From assembly GCF_042677205.1 (NCBI RefSeq), contig NZ_JBHTIU010000013.1, positions 1 through 64,000 on the forward strand: DNA of 64,000 nucleotides. Reading direction: 5' to 3'. Origin of the DNA: Paenibacillus_L residui (GTDB taxonomy: Bacteria; Bacillota; Bacilli; Paenibacillales; NBRC-103111). The first letter of the stretch is position 1, and every line of letters starts with the position of its first letter. The position numbers and the translations under genes are program-made. The notes below the pieces were generated by a model. It was not told the DNA's origin and did not search any database. It saw only the letters and a program-made list of their open reading frames with translations. Below, in pieces: positions 35,105 to 44,289 of this stretch.

Positions 35105-36220
35105 TTATTCCACACGGATTCGAAGCCCGGGGTAGGCTTCATGCAGTTCGTGAACTCGCGCCTCGATCTCCGCTCTGTCAAAGCGGCCTGCAAACAGCTC
35201 CCTCTCGGGGCTGAATGTAACGCTCGTTCCGGTCTCGTTCGTCTCGCCAACGGTCATCAGCCCGGATTGCGGAATGCCGTGCCGGTAATCCTGCCGATAA
35301 ATTCCTCCGTCTCGGCGGATTTCCACACTCAGCCAGCGGGACAAAGCATTGACCACCGCGATGCTGATCCCTTTCTCCGCGCCGGGAGCGAAGAACGACA
35401 GCTTGGGATCGCTGAACAGGTCGAGATTCGTCATGACGGATTGCACGGCAGGCTGGCCGGTTTGCGGCAGCAGCTTGGTCGAGATGCCCCGGCCGTTATC
35501 CGCCACGGTGACACTGCCATCGTCATGCAGGTAGATTCCCATCTCGCTGCAGAAGCCGGCTTGATGCTCCTGAATCGTATTGCTGACAACCGCCCACAGA
35601 AGCTGGTGGGGATCATAGCCTTCCTTCGCGGGAGCGCCTAAATAGCTGTGGGCTTCATTGCGAGCTTCCGTCATGGCGATATAATCGCTGGTATCGATTA
35701 AATCCGCGACGGCCGATAACAGGAACAGAACAGGAAAGCGCCGGTGGACCGGAATCGTATAGCGCCCGCCCCGTTCTTCCTGCATCAGTAAATCAGCCCC
35801 GGTCAATGCCTTCAAATGGTGGTAAAGCTGCCCGGTCGTCCCCATGTTCAGCCGTTCCACCAGTTCCGCCCCGGTTAGAGGCTCGTTCCATACCTCCAGG
35901 AGCAGCTCCAGCCGCTGCTTGTGCCCAAGGGCGGAAAGCACCTTGGCCGCCTTCGCCCTGTTAACGCCGAGCAGTTCGTCCGCCTGCCTTTGCTGCGGTT
36001 CACACCGTATCGTTCGGTCACCGCTCCGGTAAGAACCCGAGAAGTAAATTGAGCAGGATTCGATGCCGTCTTCCTGCAGAAGCTCTGGCTTCTCCGCACG
36101 GTCATTCCCTCCCTCGAAAACAGGCTGTTCTTCCAGCCCGGCCATTCGCCGAACCAGCCTCTCGATCTCTGCCATCCTTGCTTTCAAATCATCCAACTCA
36201 GCGCCATAATTTCGATCCAT
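35105..36220 (-). CDS. ArsR-type winged-helix protein fused to a GyrB-like ATPase domain
   Basis: This 371-residue protein joins three parts. Residues 1-30 form a short coil. Residues about 89-159 are an ArsR/HxlR-like winged helix (VLSALGHKQRLELLLEVW, GTTGQLYHHLKALTGADLL). Residues about 200-360 look like the N-terminal ATPase domain of DNA gyrase B: VVSNTIQE matches VVDNSIDE, DDGSVTVADNGRGIS matches the G1 box (Asp241), GISIAVVNALSRWLSVEIRR and GTSVTF match further gyrase blocks. The catalytic Glu of GyrB is Ala210, while the magnesium-binding Asn214 and an Arg at 302/303 are kept. I infer a regulator that binds a nucleotide, or another ligand of the gyrase pocket, without hydrolysis. ATG 36220 has AAGGAG 9 nt upstream; a longer in-frame start has none. 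The role is unknown. Confidence 0.75.
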   Translation of the reverse strand: MDRNYGAELDDLKARMAEIERLVRRMAGLEEQPVFEGGNDRAEKPELLQEDGIESCSIYFSGSYRSGDRTIRCEPQQRQADELLGVNRAKAAKVLSALGHKQRLELLLEVWNEPLTGAELVERLNMGTTGQLYHHLKALTGADLLMQEERGGRYTIPVHRRFPVLFLLSAVADLIDTSDYIAMTEARNEAHSYLGAPAKEGYDPHQLLWAVVSNTIQEHQAGFCSEMGIYLHDDGSVTVADNGRGISTKLLPQTGQPAVQSVMTNLDLFSDPKLSFFAPGAEKGISIAVVNALSRWLSVEIRRDGGIYRQDYRHGIPQSGLMTVGETNETGTSVTFSPERELFAGRFDRAEIEARVHELHEAYPGLRIRVE

Positions 36221-36276
36221 GCATCCCCACTCCTTGAGAGCTGATTTAAACACGCTATCGATTCGCTGATTTAAAA

Positions 36277-36299
36277 TTACGTAATTACGTGTTTACGTA
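36277..36299 (-). promoter_or_regulatory. Three TTACGT repeats at 8-bp spacing upstream of the HTH/ATPase gene
   Basis: TTACGT starts at 36277, 36285 and 36293, exactly 8 bp apart; the first is part of the palindrome TTACGTAA. They lie 57-79 bp before the minus-strand start and could be an autoregulatory operator for the winged-helix domain. Confidence 0.5.
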
Positions 36300-36484
36300 T
36301 ATTTTAACTTAAATTGACATGGTTGTAAATGGATATTTGCGTTGAACGGTGTAAAAGTCACTCCAGGGGATGGCCTGGATTATTTTTTTGAGAAAGAAGG
36401 GGATTCCGGAAAAACCTAGAAATCATTTGGAAGGGGAACCTTCAAATATGGGGAAGAATTTTGAAAAATCGGAGGAGGATAGCA

Positions 36485-37309
36485 ATGAAATTGTTTATGA
36501 CCGTAGATATGGAAGGCATTACGGGGCTGGTGGATCCGACGTTCGTCAATTCCAGCATGCAGCATTATACCCGAGGCCAGCAGCTGATGACCGATGAAGC
36601 GAATCACGTAATCGATGCGGCATTTCAAGCCGGATGCCGGGAAGTCATAGTTAACGACAGTCATTCCAAGATGAATAACCTGCTGATCGAGAAGCTTCAC
36701 CCGGAGGCCAAGCTGATTTCCGGAAATGTCAAACCATTTTCGATGATGCAAGGGCTGGATGCCAGCTTCGATGCTGCGGTGTTCCTTGGCTATCATGCAC
36801 GTGCGTCCATGAAAGGGGTTTTAAGCCATACGATGATTTTCGGCGTTCGTCATATGTACATAAATGATATGGTGATCGGTGAATTCGGATTTAACGCCTA
36901 TTTGGCCGGTTATTACGGAGTGCCTGTCGTCATGGTTGCAGGGGATGATGAAATAGCCAAAGAAGCGGAGGCTCTTATTCCGGGAATCACAACGGCCATC
37001 GTTAAGGAGCAGGTTTCACGCACGTCAGCGGTCTGTCTTACCCCTCACAAAAGCGGCCGGCTTCTTCGCGAGAAAACGGCGCAGGCCCTGCAAAATCTGG
37101 AGAAGGTGAAGCCGCTCACCCCACCCGACAATCCGCTGCTCCGGATCGAATTTGCGAACTACGGCCAGGCGGAATGGGCAAATCTGCTCCCGGGAACTCA
37201 CATCGAGGAAGGGACAACGATCGTCTCTTATCGCGCCAAGGATATTTTGGAAGCCTACAAGGGGATGATCGTCATGACGGAGCTGGCGATGAAAACACAA
37301 TTTTGTTAA
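36485..37309 (+). CDS. dppA: D-aminopeptidase DppA-like, peptidase family M55
   Basis: Zinc D-aminopeptidase of family M55, which releases D-amino acids such as D-Ala from peptides; B. subtilis DppA is the model. All metal ligands and the catalytic His fall at the DppA positions: Asp8 and Glu10 (VDMEG), His60 (NDSHSK), His104 (GYHARAS), Glu133 (GEFGFN) and His115 (SHTM). The protein has 274 residues, no signal peptide, and should form a cytosolic ring. ATG 36485 follows GGAGGAGG; the upstream extension to 36461 overlaps that site. The dpp peptide transporter genes that follow dppA in B. subtilis are absent. It probably recycles cell-wall peptides. Confidence 0.93.
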   Translation: MKLFMTVDMEGITGLVDPTFVNSSMQHYTRGQQLMTDEANHVIDAAFQAGCREVIVNDSHSKMNNLLIEKLHPEAKLISGNVKPFSMMQGLDASFDAAVFLGYHARASMKGVLSHTMIFGVRHMYINDMVIGEFGFNAYLAGYYGVPVVMVAGDDEIAKEAEALIPGITTAIVKEQVSRTSAVCLTPHKSGRLLREKTAQALQNLEKVKPLTPPDNPLLRIEFANYGQAEWANLLPGTHIEEGTTIVSYRAKDILEAYKGMIVMTELAMKTQFC

Positions 37310-37748
37310 AGGTCCGGCACGTTTTGAATGAAACGTCATATCATGTGTCGGTCGCTATTTTTGCCAATGAAGGCTGCTGTAGTTTGGAGGGAGGCATTGC
37401 TTTTTCAATTTCCGATTACTTAGCGGGGATAAAGATAAGAGGTCTTATTGCTTAAAATAAAGTAGAGGTAACGGATCATCCGCAGCTTTCGGAGAAAAGC
37501 ACCCGTCTCCCAATATACGTAAACTCATGCCGAGACTGTGGGCATGAGCTTTTTTCCTTTGGCGTTAGAGGAATTCGTTAATCGTTAAGGGAAATCGTTG
37601 AAGGAACCGTCAATGTTTTACATAAATTAAACACTTGTTTATAATGATTTATAGTTAAATATTAGGTAAATTTTTAAACACGGAGAGCATCCATTTATTG
37701 GGTTCTTCCCATTCCGGTTTAAAGGTTGAGCTTAGGAGATCGAGTCAT
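37310..37748 (+). other. Long leader with nested hairpins and a terminator
   Basis: No gene is supported in this 440-bp gap. From about 37463 to 37510 short complementary blocks occur in order: CGGA-TCA-TCCG (37472-37482) and GGAGA/TCTCC (37491-37495 with 37506-37510), possibly closed by GAG/CTC and ACGG/CCGT pairs. A terminator follows at once. The layout is like a transcription-attenuation leader, but I do not recognise a known riboswitch, and the downstream gene is a pseudogene. Confidence 0.35.
37524..37556 (+). terminator. Terminator upstream of the broken sensor kinase
   Basis: CTCATGCC (37524-37531) pairs with GGCATGAG (37541-37548), followed by CTTTTTT. It ends transcription from dppA or is the switch of a leader RNA. 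Confidence 0.85.
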
Positions 37749-40321
37749 TTGCCTATTAGCCGAAACAGAGTCCAAGCATGGAAAACCATTGTCATCGTAA
37801 TCCTATTTCTGGCTATCCTTATTGGTGCGCGTTTATTCTGGATAGCGATGTTTTATCATGCGGATCAGCCGCATGCCGTGAACGGCCGGCTCGACTTGCG
37901 CGGCTGGGATGCCGAGGAAGGCCAGACGATTAAGCTGGACGGAGAGTGGGAATTTTATCCTCATGCAATGTTGGCGGATCAACCGGGGGTACCCCTTGGA
38001 GTCGAACCCCATATACTTTCGGTACCGGGAAAATGGAATGATTCCATGCAGCCGGAAGGGAGCACTCCCTATGGCTATGGCTCGTATCGTCTGCAAATTC
38101 TCGTAAATCCGGAAGATGAATACACCTATACCATCCGTATTCCAAGCGTTAGAAGCTCGTCGGCCTTGTATGTCAATGGGCGGCTGCTGGCCCAATCCGG
38201 GGTGCCCGCCGCGGAGGAGAAGGAGTATGTGGCGAGGAATGTTCCTTATTCCGCCTCCTTCTCCACGAATGGCAGTGAAGTGATCGACATTGTTATACAA
38301 GCGGCAAATTATAAGGATTCCCGTGGCAGCGGGATCATCCGCTCGATCAAGTTCGGTACGGAAGCGGCAATGGCACGCGAGACGCAGCTATCGATCAACA
38401 TGCAGCTAATCTTTGCCGTCGTATTTCTTGTACAGGCTGCTTTCGGGATTATATTGTACATTCTGAGTTCCAAGGATAAGCAACCGCTATATTTTTCCCA
38501 GACCCTTATTAGCGCGGTACTGACGATTTTATCGGGAAGCGAAGACAAATTATTGCAGTACTGGTTCCCGATGAGTTACGATTGGAGCTTTAAATTTGTA
38601 GCGCTGGCCCTTATCGGTCTTACCGTTGCTTTGATGCTATATGTGAAGCCGCAGCTTCCTGTCATTATGCGAATCATCGTACCTGGATATACGGTCCTGT
38701 GCGCGATTGCCGCATTGCTGGTCGTTCTTATGCCCGGCTGCAGCTCCGAAGCTTTTCCATGCGAACGATAGCAACGGGAGTGTTGGACATGCTTCATTTC
38801 ATGACAGAAGGGAAGCGGGTGCGCCTGGTCAATCGTATTCCGGAACAATTTCCGCATGTGTATGCGGATGAAAACCGGGTCATCCAAATCGTATACAATC
38901 TGCTTCACAATGCGGTCAAATTTACTAACGAAGGTGAAATTGCGATTCGGGGAGTAGTAAAAGACGGAAGGGCGCATATTGCGATTACGGATACGGGTAT
39001 CGGGATGGATGAGGACACGCTGCGATATATCTTTGAGCCTTATGAGCAGGGCGACCCCGGAAAGACGATGGTTGAGGGAGGCTTTGGCCTCGGGCTTAGC
39101 ATTTGCAAACAGCTGGTAGAATTGCACGGAGGAACGCTAAAGGTTAGTTCTGCACCCGGACAAGGCTCGAAATTCGTCTTCAGCTTGCAGATTTCCGACT
39201 CCGCCGCAGCACAAGAAGAATCGAAGACGGGAGTCCTTAAATCGATTGATGACGCTAGAACGGTATTGGCCGCTGCTTCCGAGGCCGGCTCGATCTCCTC
39301 GCTGCAACCAGGGCAGGAAAATCAGTCTGATCCATCCCGAATATTAGTCGTAGACGACGATCCGGTTAACCTGAACGTGATCTATAATATTCTTTCATCG
39401 GAAGGATTCGATATTACGGCGGTAACGAGCGGTTCGGAAGCGCTCAGTATGCTGGATACCAAGGAATGGGATTTAGTCATTTCCGACGTCATGATGCCTA
39501 ATATGTCCGGGTATGAGCTGGCGCGCAGCATCCGCGAGCGTTATCCGGTCACGGAGCTTCCCATTCTGCTCCTTACGGCCAGGAACCGGCCCGAAGATAT
39601 CGCAAACGGCTTTCTGTCCGGTGCCAACGACTACGTGACGAAGCCGGCAGATGCGTTGGAATTAAGGTCCAGGGTACATGCGTTAACCGAGGTAAGAAAG
39701 TCGGTGCGGGACCGGCTGCGAATGGAGGCAGCATGGCTTCAGGCGCAAATTCAGCCCCATTTCTTATTCAATACATTGAACGCTGTAACGGCTCTAAGTG
39801 AAATCGATCTGGGGAAAATGCGCGATCTGATTGATGAGCTGGGCAATTTTTTGCGAAATAAATTTCAGTTTCAATACAAGGATGAGCTTGCCCCGGTAGA
39901 AGATGAGCTGAATATCGTCCGATCCTATCTCTATATTGAACAGGTGAGATATGATGACAGGCTGCGCGTCGCTTGGGAGATCGGAGAATGCAAGGATTTG
40001 AAAATCCCGCTGCTAACTATCCAGCCCCTGGTCGAAAATGCAATAAAACACGGCATCATGAAGCGTTCCCGTGGAGGAAATATTGTTATTCGGATTTCTC
40101 ACTTCGATACTTATGCAGAAATATCGGTGGAGGACGATGGTGTCGGGATGGATGAAGCCCGATTGCAGCAAATACTGGACAGAAAACCGGACAGCAAGTC
40201 GGGAGTCGGTTTGATTAATACGGATCGAAGACTAAAACGGTACTTTGGCAAGGGACTTCAAATAGAAAGCATGCCAGGCGTTGGAACTAAGGTATTCTTT
40301 ATTGTTCATACGAAGAAATAA
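37749..40321 (+). pseudogene. Hybrid sensor histidine kinase (7TMR-DISM type) with internal deletion
   Basis: Two frames that overlap near 38699-38771 make up one broken gene. The first (37749-38771) encodes an N-terminal helix, a galactose-binding-like extracellular domain (LDLRGWDAEEG, LDGEWEFYP) and about four helices of a 7TM region. The second starts inside a HisKA end (ARLQLRSFSMRTIATGVLD) and continues with an ATPase domain (DTGIGMDEDTL, GFGLGLSICKQL), a receiver (VISDVMMP), a second His_kinase (QIQPHFLFNTLNAV) and a final ATPase (DDGVGMDE). Intact relatives are about 1000 residues long. The last three helices and most of the HisKA domain with its His are missing and the frame changes at the joint, so deletion is more likely than a point frameshift. 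TTG 37749 follows AGGAG. The 3' part could still be translated internally, but no good start is visible. Confidence 0.82.
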
Positions 40322-40465
40322 GCTGGTAGGACGGCAATTCCCGTGGTCCGGTGGGGGATTGTGTCCTTTTAGCAAAAAAGGATTGACGTTATTCGCAGTG
40401 TGCTGATACAATGTGGTCAATCCCGACTGGGAGCGCTCTCAGTCGATAATATATCGGAGGTTTCA

Positions 40466-41158
40466 ATGAATCAGCTTGTTCAGTTGCTGCAACAAAAGAC
40501 AGCGTTGATCGTCAGTCTCCCCGCAAATTCCTTGGAATTGTTCCAAGCGGCAGCGGAAGGTGGAGCGGATGCTATCAAGATTCACTTCAACATTGAGCAT
40601 CGTGCCAGCGGAACGTCGTTTGGTCCGACAACGGAATATACGGATTTGTTATCGAACATGCGCGGGATGTTCGCCGGATCGATCGGGGCTGTGGCAGGGG
40701 ACTCGCCTCAGAAAGTAACGAAGGAAGAAGTGGACCGGCTGGTTTCCTTCGGAGTCGATTTTATTTCCTTGTATTCCCGGCATGCGCCTGGTTGGATGCT
40801 TAGCGACAAGAGGATTGACAAGATGCTGGCAGTAGGCGCCGATTATAGAGAAAGCACTGTCACCGCATTACGGTCCCTGCCGATCGAGATGCTGGAGGCC
40901 TCTATTATTCCACCTCAGGAATATGGCGATCCTTTATCCATCGACGATTTGCTGAATTACCGCTGGCTTGTGGAAAATTCAGGGAAGCCGGTTATCGTTC
41001 CAAGTCAACGGAACCTTCAGGTCGAGGAGCTGGAGGCCCTTCAACTTACCGGGGTGAGGGGAATCATGATTGGAGCGATTGTGACCGGAACCGATGCGAG
41101 TTCGATCTATGAAGCGACGAGAAGATTCCGGAGCGAATTGGACCGCTTGACTGAATAA
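40466..41158 (+). CDS. TIM-barrel protein of unknown function (NanE/HisA-like fold)
   Basis: I do not recognise a named family. The 230-residue sequence alternates strands and helices as in a beta/alpha barrel: LIVSLPANS, GADAIKIHFNIEH, FVDFISLY-like strand 4, PVIVPSQRN, and a C-terminal GVRGIMIGAIVTG that resembles the phosphate-binding end of NanE, HisA or TrpF-type barrels. That suggests a phosphorylated sugar or small metabolite as substrate. ATG 40466 has TCGGAGG 5 nt upstream. The DUF4127 gene follows after 86 bp without a terminator and may be in the same operon. Upstream lies the broken sensor kinase. Confidence 0.6.
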   Translation: MNQLVQLLQQKTALIVSLPANSLELFQAAAEGGADAIKIHFNIEHRASGTSFGPTTEYTDLLSNMRGMFAGSIGAVAGDSPQKVTKEEVDRLVSFGVDFISLYSRHAPGWMLSDKRIDKMLAVGADYRESTVTALRSLPIEMLEASIIPPQEYGDPLSIDDLLNYRWLVENSGKPVIVPSQRNLQVEELEALQLTGVRGIMIGAIVTGTDASSIYEATRRFRSELDRLTE

Positions 41159-41244
41159 TTGGACGGTTGGTATAAGAGAGACGGAGGTTCCGAATAAATG
41201 GCATCGCAAGCCAAGTAATGAACGCAGGATCGGAGCGTGGAGTT

Positions 41245-42858
41245 ATGAGACATCGTATTGCGCTTGTTCCGCTGGATAGCCGGCCGTGCTGTCAGTGGTT
41301 CCCGCGAAAAATTGCAGAGATCGCCGACGTGGATCTGCATATGCCACCAATCGAAATGCTTGGAAAGTTCATGACCCCCGGACACTGTGAGAGCATTCAT
41401 GGTTGGCTGCTCGAGGCGGCAGATTCGGTCGATGGTTTGGTTGTAGCTGCCGACCAGCTCGCCTTCGGCGGCCTGATTGCTTCGCGCACTAACGAACGGG
41501 CTTTGGAGCAGGCCCGGGAAACGCTGGAGGCATTACGTGCCGTTAAGGCAAAGTACCCAAGCAAGCCTCTATTTGTCTCGAGTGTACTCATGCGTATTAC
41601 AATAACAGGAAGGAATGCCGAATACGTAAAATATAAACACCTTGTGCAGCGGTATTCGGAGCTGTCCGACCGGCATTTGCGGTTAAAGGAGCCGGGTCTT
41701 GAGCAAGAGATATTGCATGTCAAGGCTCAGATTCCGAATGAAATTTTGCTGGATTTCTTCCAGGCGCGAGAACGAAATATGTGCATCCACAAGCTGCTGA
41801 TTGATTGGACGGCAGAAGGCATCATCGATTATTTAAGCATCACACAGGAGGATGCCAGCCCTGTAGGCGTTCACATTAAGGAGCAGTGGGAACTGCAGCG
41901 TTACATCTACGACCGACATGTTCAGGCCAAGACGATGATATATCCCGGCGCGGACGAAGGAACCCAAACCTTGCTCGCCCGTATGGTGCAGAGGTTAAAC
42001 AGACGCAAGGCGAAAGTGTTTCCGAGATTTACATCCGAGGCGGGCAAGCAGGTCATTCCGGAATTCGAAGATCGTCCTCTGGAAGAAACGGTCAAGGCGC
42101 ATCTGCTGGCAGCGGGCGCGGTAATCGTAGATTCGCCGCTGGAGGCGGATTTGATATTAGCGGTGAACTCCCCATTTAATAATATTCACAATGGTGGGAG
42201 CGAGACGGAGCCGGTGAATGCTTTATTCAATCCGCGACATCTGATCACCGATCTGGCGGAGAATGCCCGATACCACTTAGAGCAAGGGCGGCGAGTGGCG
42301 ATTGCGGATGTGGCTCTGCCCAACGCTTCTGACATTGAGCTGGTCCGTTACTTGCTCGATGAGCGCCTCTTCACCCGGCTGTCCGGCTATGCCGGCTGGA
42401 ATACGGCGGGCAACAGCCTTGGTACGTGTATTTCCCACGCTATTGCCCGCACGATGTATGAGCTGCAGAGACCAGGAGGAGTGCCGACTCTACCGGCGAA
42501 TGAGATGGGGGATAATGCGAGCAGGCCTGAGAAGGCGCATTACTCGTTCCTGGTATCCCGGCTTATGGATGAATGGGGCTATCAGGCACAAATACGCGGG
42601 GAAGCAAACCGATGGATCGAAGCGAATCTGTCGGTCAGTCCTTGGGATCTGGAGACAGAATACGATCAGGTAAACGCCAGGATCATTCAACGGATAAAGG
42701 AGCTGTTTGAGGCAACGAAGCCGCTGATTTGTGCCGGAGATCGTGGAGTGGGGGAGATCCCGGCAGCTATCCGGGACGCTGAACTCGTCCTTGTGCAATT
42801 GCCCTGGAACCGAACGTTCGAGCTGGATGTCCGTGTAGACGTAGAGCTAGTAAAGTGA
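41245..42858 (+). CDS. DUF4127 family protein
   Basis: This 537-residue protein matches the DUF4127 family by its opening IALVPLDSRPCCQWFPRKIA, then VVAADQLAFGGLIASR, VLMRITITGRN, YPGADEGTQTLLAR, and a late AGWNTAGNSLGTCISHAIAR. Family function is unknown; some members are secreted, but this one has no signal peptide and should be cytosolic. The conserved Asp, Arg and Asn clusters suggest an enzyme, possibly a glycan hydrolase. I chose ATG 41245 (MRHRIALVPL), near the family's usual start, with GTGGAG just upstream; ATG 41218 is an alternative. Two candidate partners are the TIM-barrel protein upstream and the sugar genes nearby. It ends at a good terminator. Confidence 0.8.
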   Translation: MRHRIALVPLDSRPCCQWFPRKIAEIADVDLHMPPIEMLGKFMTPGHCESIHGWLLEAADSVDGLVVAADQLAFGGLIASRTNERALEQARETLEALRAVKAKYPSKPLFVSSVLMRITITGRNAEYVKYKHLVQRYSELSDRHLRLKEPGLEQEILHVKAQIPNEILLDFFQARERNMCIHKLLIDWTAEGIIDYLSITQEDASPVGVHIKEQWELQRYIYDRHVQAKTMIYPGADEGTQTLLARMVQRLNRRKAKVFPRFTSEAGKQVIPEFEDRPLEETVKAHLLAAGAVIVDSPLEADLILAVNSPFNNIHNGGSETEPVNALFNPRHLITDLAENARYHLEQGRRVAIADVALPNASDIELVRYLLDERLFTRLSGYAGWNTAGNSLGTCISHAIARTMYELQRPGGVPTLPANEMGDNASRPEKAHYSFLVSRLMDEWGYQAQIRGEANRWIEANLSVSPWDLETEYDQVNARIIQRIKELFEATKPLICAGDRGVGEIPAAIRDAELVLVQLPWNRTFELDVRVDVELVK

Positions 42859-42912
42859 GAAGCAACTCCCCGATTGAATTTCGTTTAATACATTTGAATT
42901 TATTGAACACTT

Positions 42913-42936
42913 AACCGCCTATTGGCGGTTTTTTTG
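42913..42936 (+). terminator. Terminator after the DUF4127 gene
   Basis: AACCGCC (42913-42919) pairs with GGCGGTT (42924-42930) around a 4-nt loop and runs into seven T residues. Confidence 0.92.
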
Positions 42937-43143
42937 CATAGCGGGAGAGTCTGCTGCTGCAAAGAGCGAAATTATCCCATCTTTCCGTTGATTTTGCTTG
43001 CGGCGTCGTTTAAACTTCATAGAAAGCGACCTCTTAGATGGGCATTTTTAGTAGGGTATCCGCGTCATCCCTTGTCCTTCTGAGGCGCTTTTTTCATTTT
43101 GGCAAGCCATTTATCCGTGAAATTTCCTTCAGGGAGGGTTTAT

Positions 43144-43719
43144 ATGAAAACCACAATCTATATGGTAAGACATGCGAAAGCCCCGTATATTTTCGGACAG
43201 GAGCAAACGAGAGGGTTGTCTGAGGAAGGTCTGGCCGCCGCACGCAAAGTAGCCGACATTTTAGCAGAAGTGGAAGTTGATTATATTATTTCAAGCAATT
43301 ATAGGAGAGCCGTGCAGACGGTTCAAAATTTGGCCGAGAGAAAAGGGCTTCCCGTTATCGAATTTGACCAATTAAGAGAAAGAGCCATTATTGGGCTGGA
43401 ATATGAGGCGGAGTGGGAAGATTTGTTGAAGGCGATTGAAAAATCATTCGCTGATCCGGATTTTGCCCTGGAAGGCGGAGAATCGACGAGGGAAGCTCAA
43501 CAACGAGCCATTCCGGTCATCGAGGAGCTCCTTAATGATCACCGCGGCCAAAATATTGTGGTCGGTACTCATGGAAACATCATGACAATCATAATGAACT
43601 ATTATAATAAAGAGTTTGGCTTTGATTTTTGGAGAAGCATTTCGATGCCGGACATCTATAAGCTGACCTTCACCGGTAACCGGTTGGAAAGCGTCGAGAG
43701 AGTATGGGAAGTGATATGA
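43144..43719 (+). CDS. Histidine phosphatase family protein (phosphoglycerate mutase-like)
   Basis: This 191-residue protein belongs to the histidine phosphatase superfamily. The catalytic motif is MVRHAKAP, with His in the RHA triplet; the second catalytic His lies in VVGTHGNIM, and the Arg and Glu contributions come from SSNYRRAVQT and RERAIIGLE. Substrates in this superfamily range from sugar phosphates to nucleotides, so the reaction is a phosphomonoester hydrolysis of unknown specificity. ATG 43144 follows AGGGAGGG; an upstream in-frame ATG lacks a site. The GNAT gene begins 53 bp later, likely co-transcribed. Confidence 0.88.
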   Translation: MKTTIYMVRHAKAPYIFGQEQTRGLSEEGLAAARKVADILAEVEVDYIISSNYRRAVQTVQNLAERKGLPVIEFDQLRERAIIGLEYEAEWEDLLKAIEKSFADPDFALEGGESTREAQQRAIPVIEELLNDHRGQNIVVGTHGNIMTIIMNYYNKEFGFDFWRSISMPDIYKLTFTGNRLESVERVWEVI

Positions 43720-43772
43720 AATCGGATTAACCAGTCGTGATGCTTTAATCGCAAGAGGCAAGGAGGATTTAG

Positions 43773-44240
43773 GTGAAAATTAGACCATATCAACCCAAGG
43801 ATCAGGAAGCTGTCCAAAAGCTGCATTGGGCAGGACTTGATCAATTCAATGCAAGGATGGACGGGCCCGATATAGATCAAGATTTGGAAAACATCGAGCA
43901 GATCTACATAAACAACAACGGGGACTTTATTGTGGGACTGATAGATGACCGAGTGGTAAGCATGGCGGCTTTTCGCAAAATGACGGAAACGGTCGCAGAA
44001 ATCAAGAGGATTCGGGTCGATCAGCCATTTCAGAAAAAAGGGCTTGGGCAGCAGATTTTATCTGCACTGGAAAAATCGGCCGAGGAAAAGGGCTATCGGA
44101 AGCTTAGATTGGACACGACAAGCAGCCAGCAGCCGGCCCAAAAATTGTTTGAAAGAAACGGTTATCAGGTGACAGGACGAAAATTGTGGAATGATCTGGA
44201 AATCATATTTTATGAAAAGGACATTTCCCCGATCATGTGA
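43773..44240 (+). CDS. GNAT family N-acetyltransferase
   Basis: Acetyl-CoA-dependent N-acetyltransferase of 155 residues. The GNAT core is visible: strand 4 EIKRIRVDQPFQKKGLG with the acetyl-CoA loop QKKGLGQQIL, then the C-terminal QPAQKLFERNGYQVTG. The start is GTG 43773, with AAGGAGG 8 nt upstream. It has no signal peptide and no second domain. Substrate is unknown; the neighbouring phosphatase gives no clear hint. A short 49-bp gap leads to the shikimate kinase-like gene. Confidence 0.88.
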   Translation: MKIRPYQPKDQEAVQKLHWAGLDQFNARMDGPDIDQDLENIEQIYINNNGDFIVGLIDDRVVSMAAFRKMTETVAEIKRIRVDQPFQKKGLGQQILSALEKSAEEKGYRKLRLDTTSSQQPAQKLFERNGYQVTGRKLWNDLEIIFYEKDISPIM

Positions 44241-44289
44241 CCATCCTTTACACTAAACTATTAACGCATTTCGGGGAGAGAGGGTTCTA

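Noticed and set aside
34954..35641. Plus-strand frames at the 3' end of the HTH/ATPase gene
   Set aside because: They lie antisense to the gyrase-like domain, lack ribosome binding sites and show no family pattern.
37174..37455. A 93-codon plus-strand frame running out of the dppA gene
   Set aside because: It begins inside dppA in another frame and has no start signal.
37440..37556. Lysine or other known riboswitch
   Set aside because: An AGAGGT block and a terminator are present, but the other conserved lysine-box elements are missing and the length is too short.
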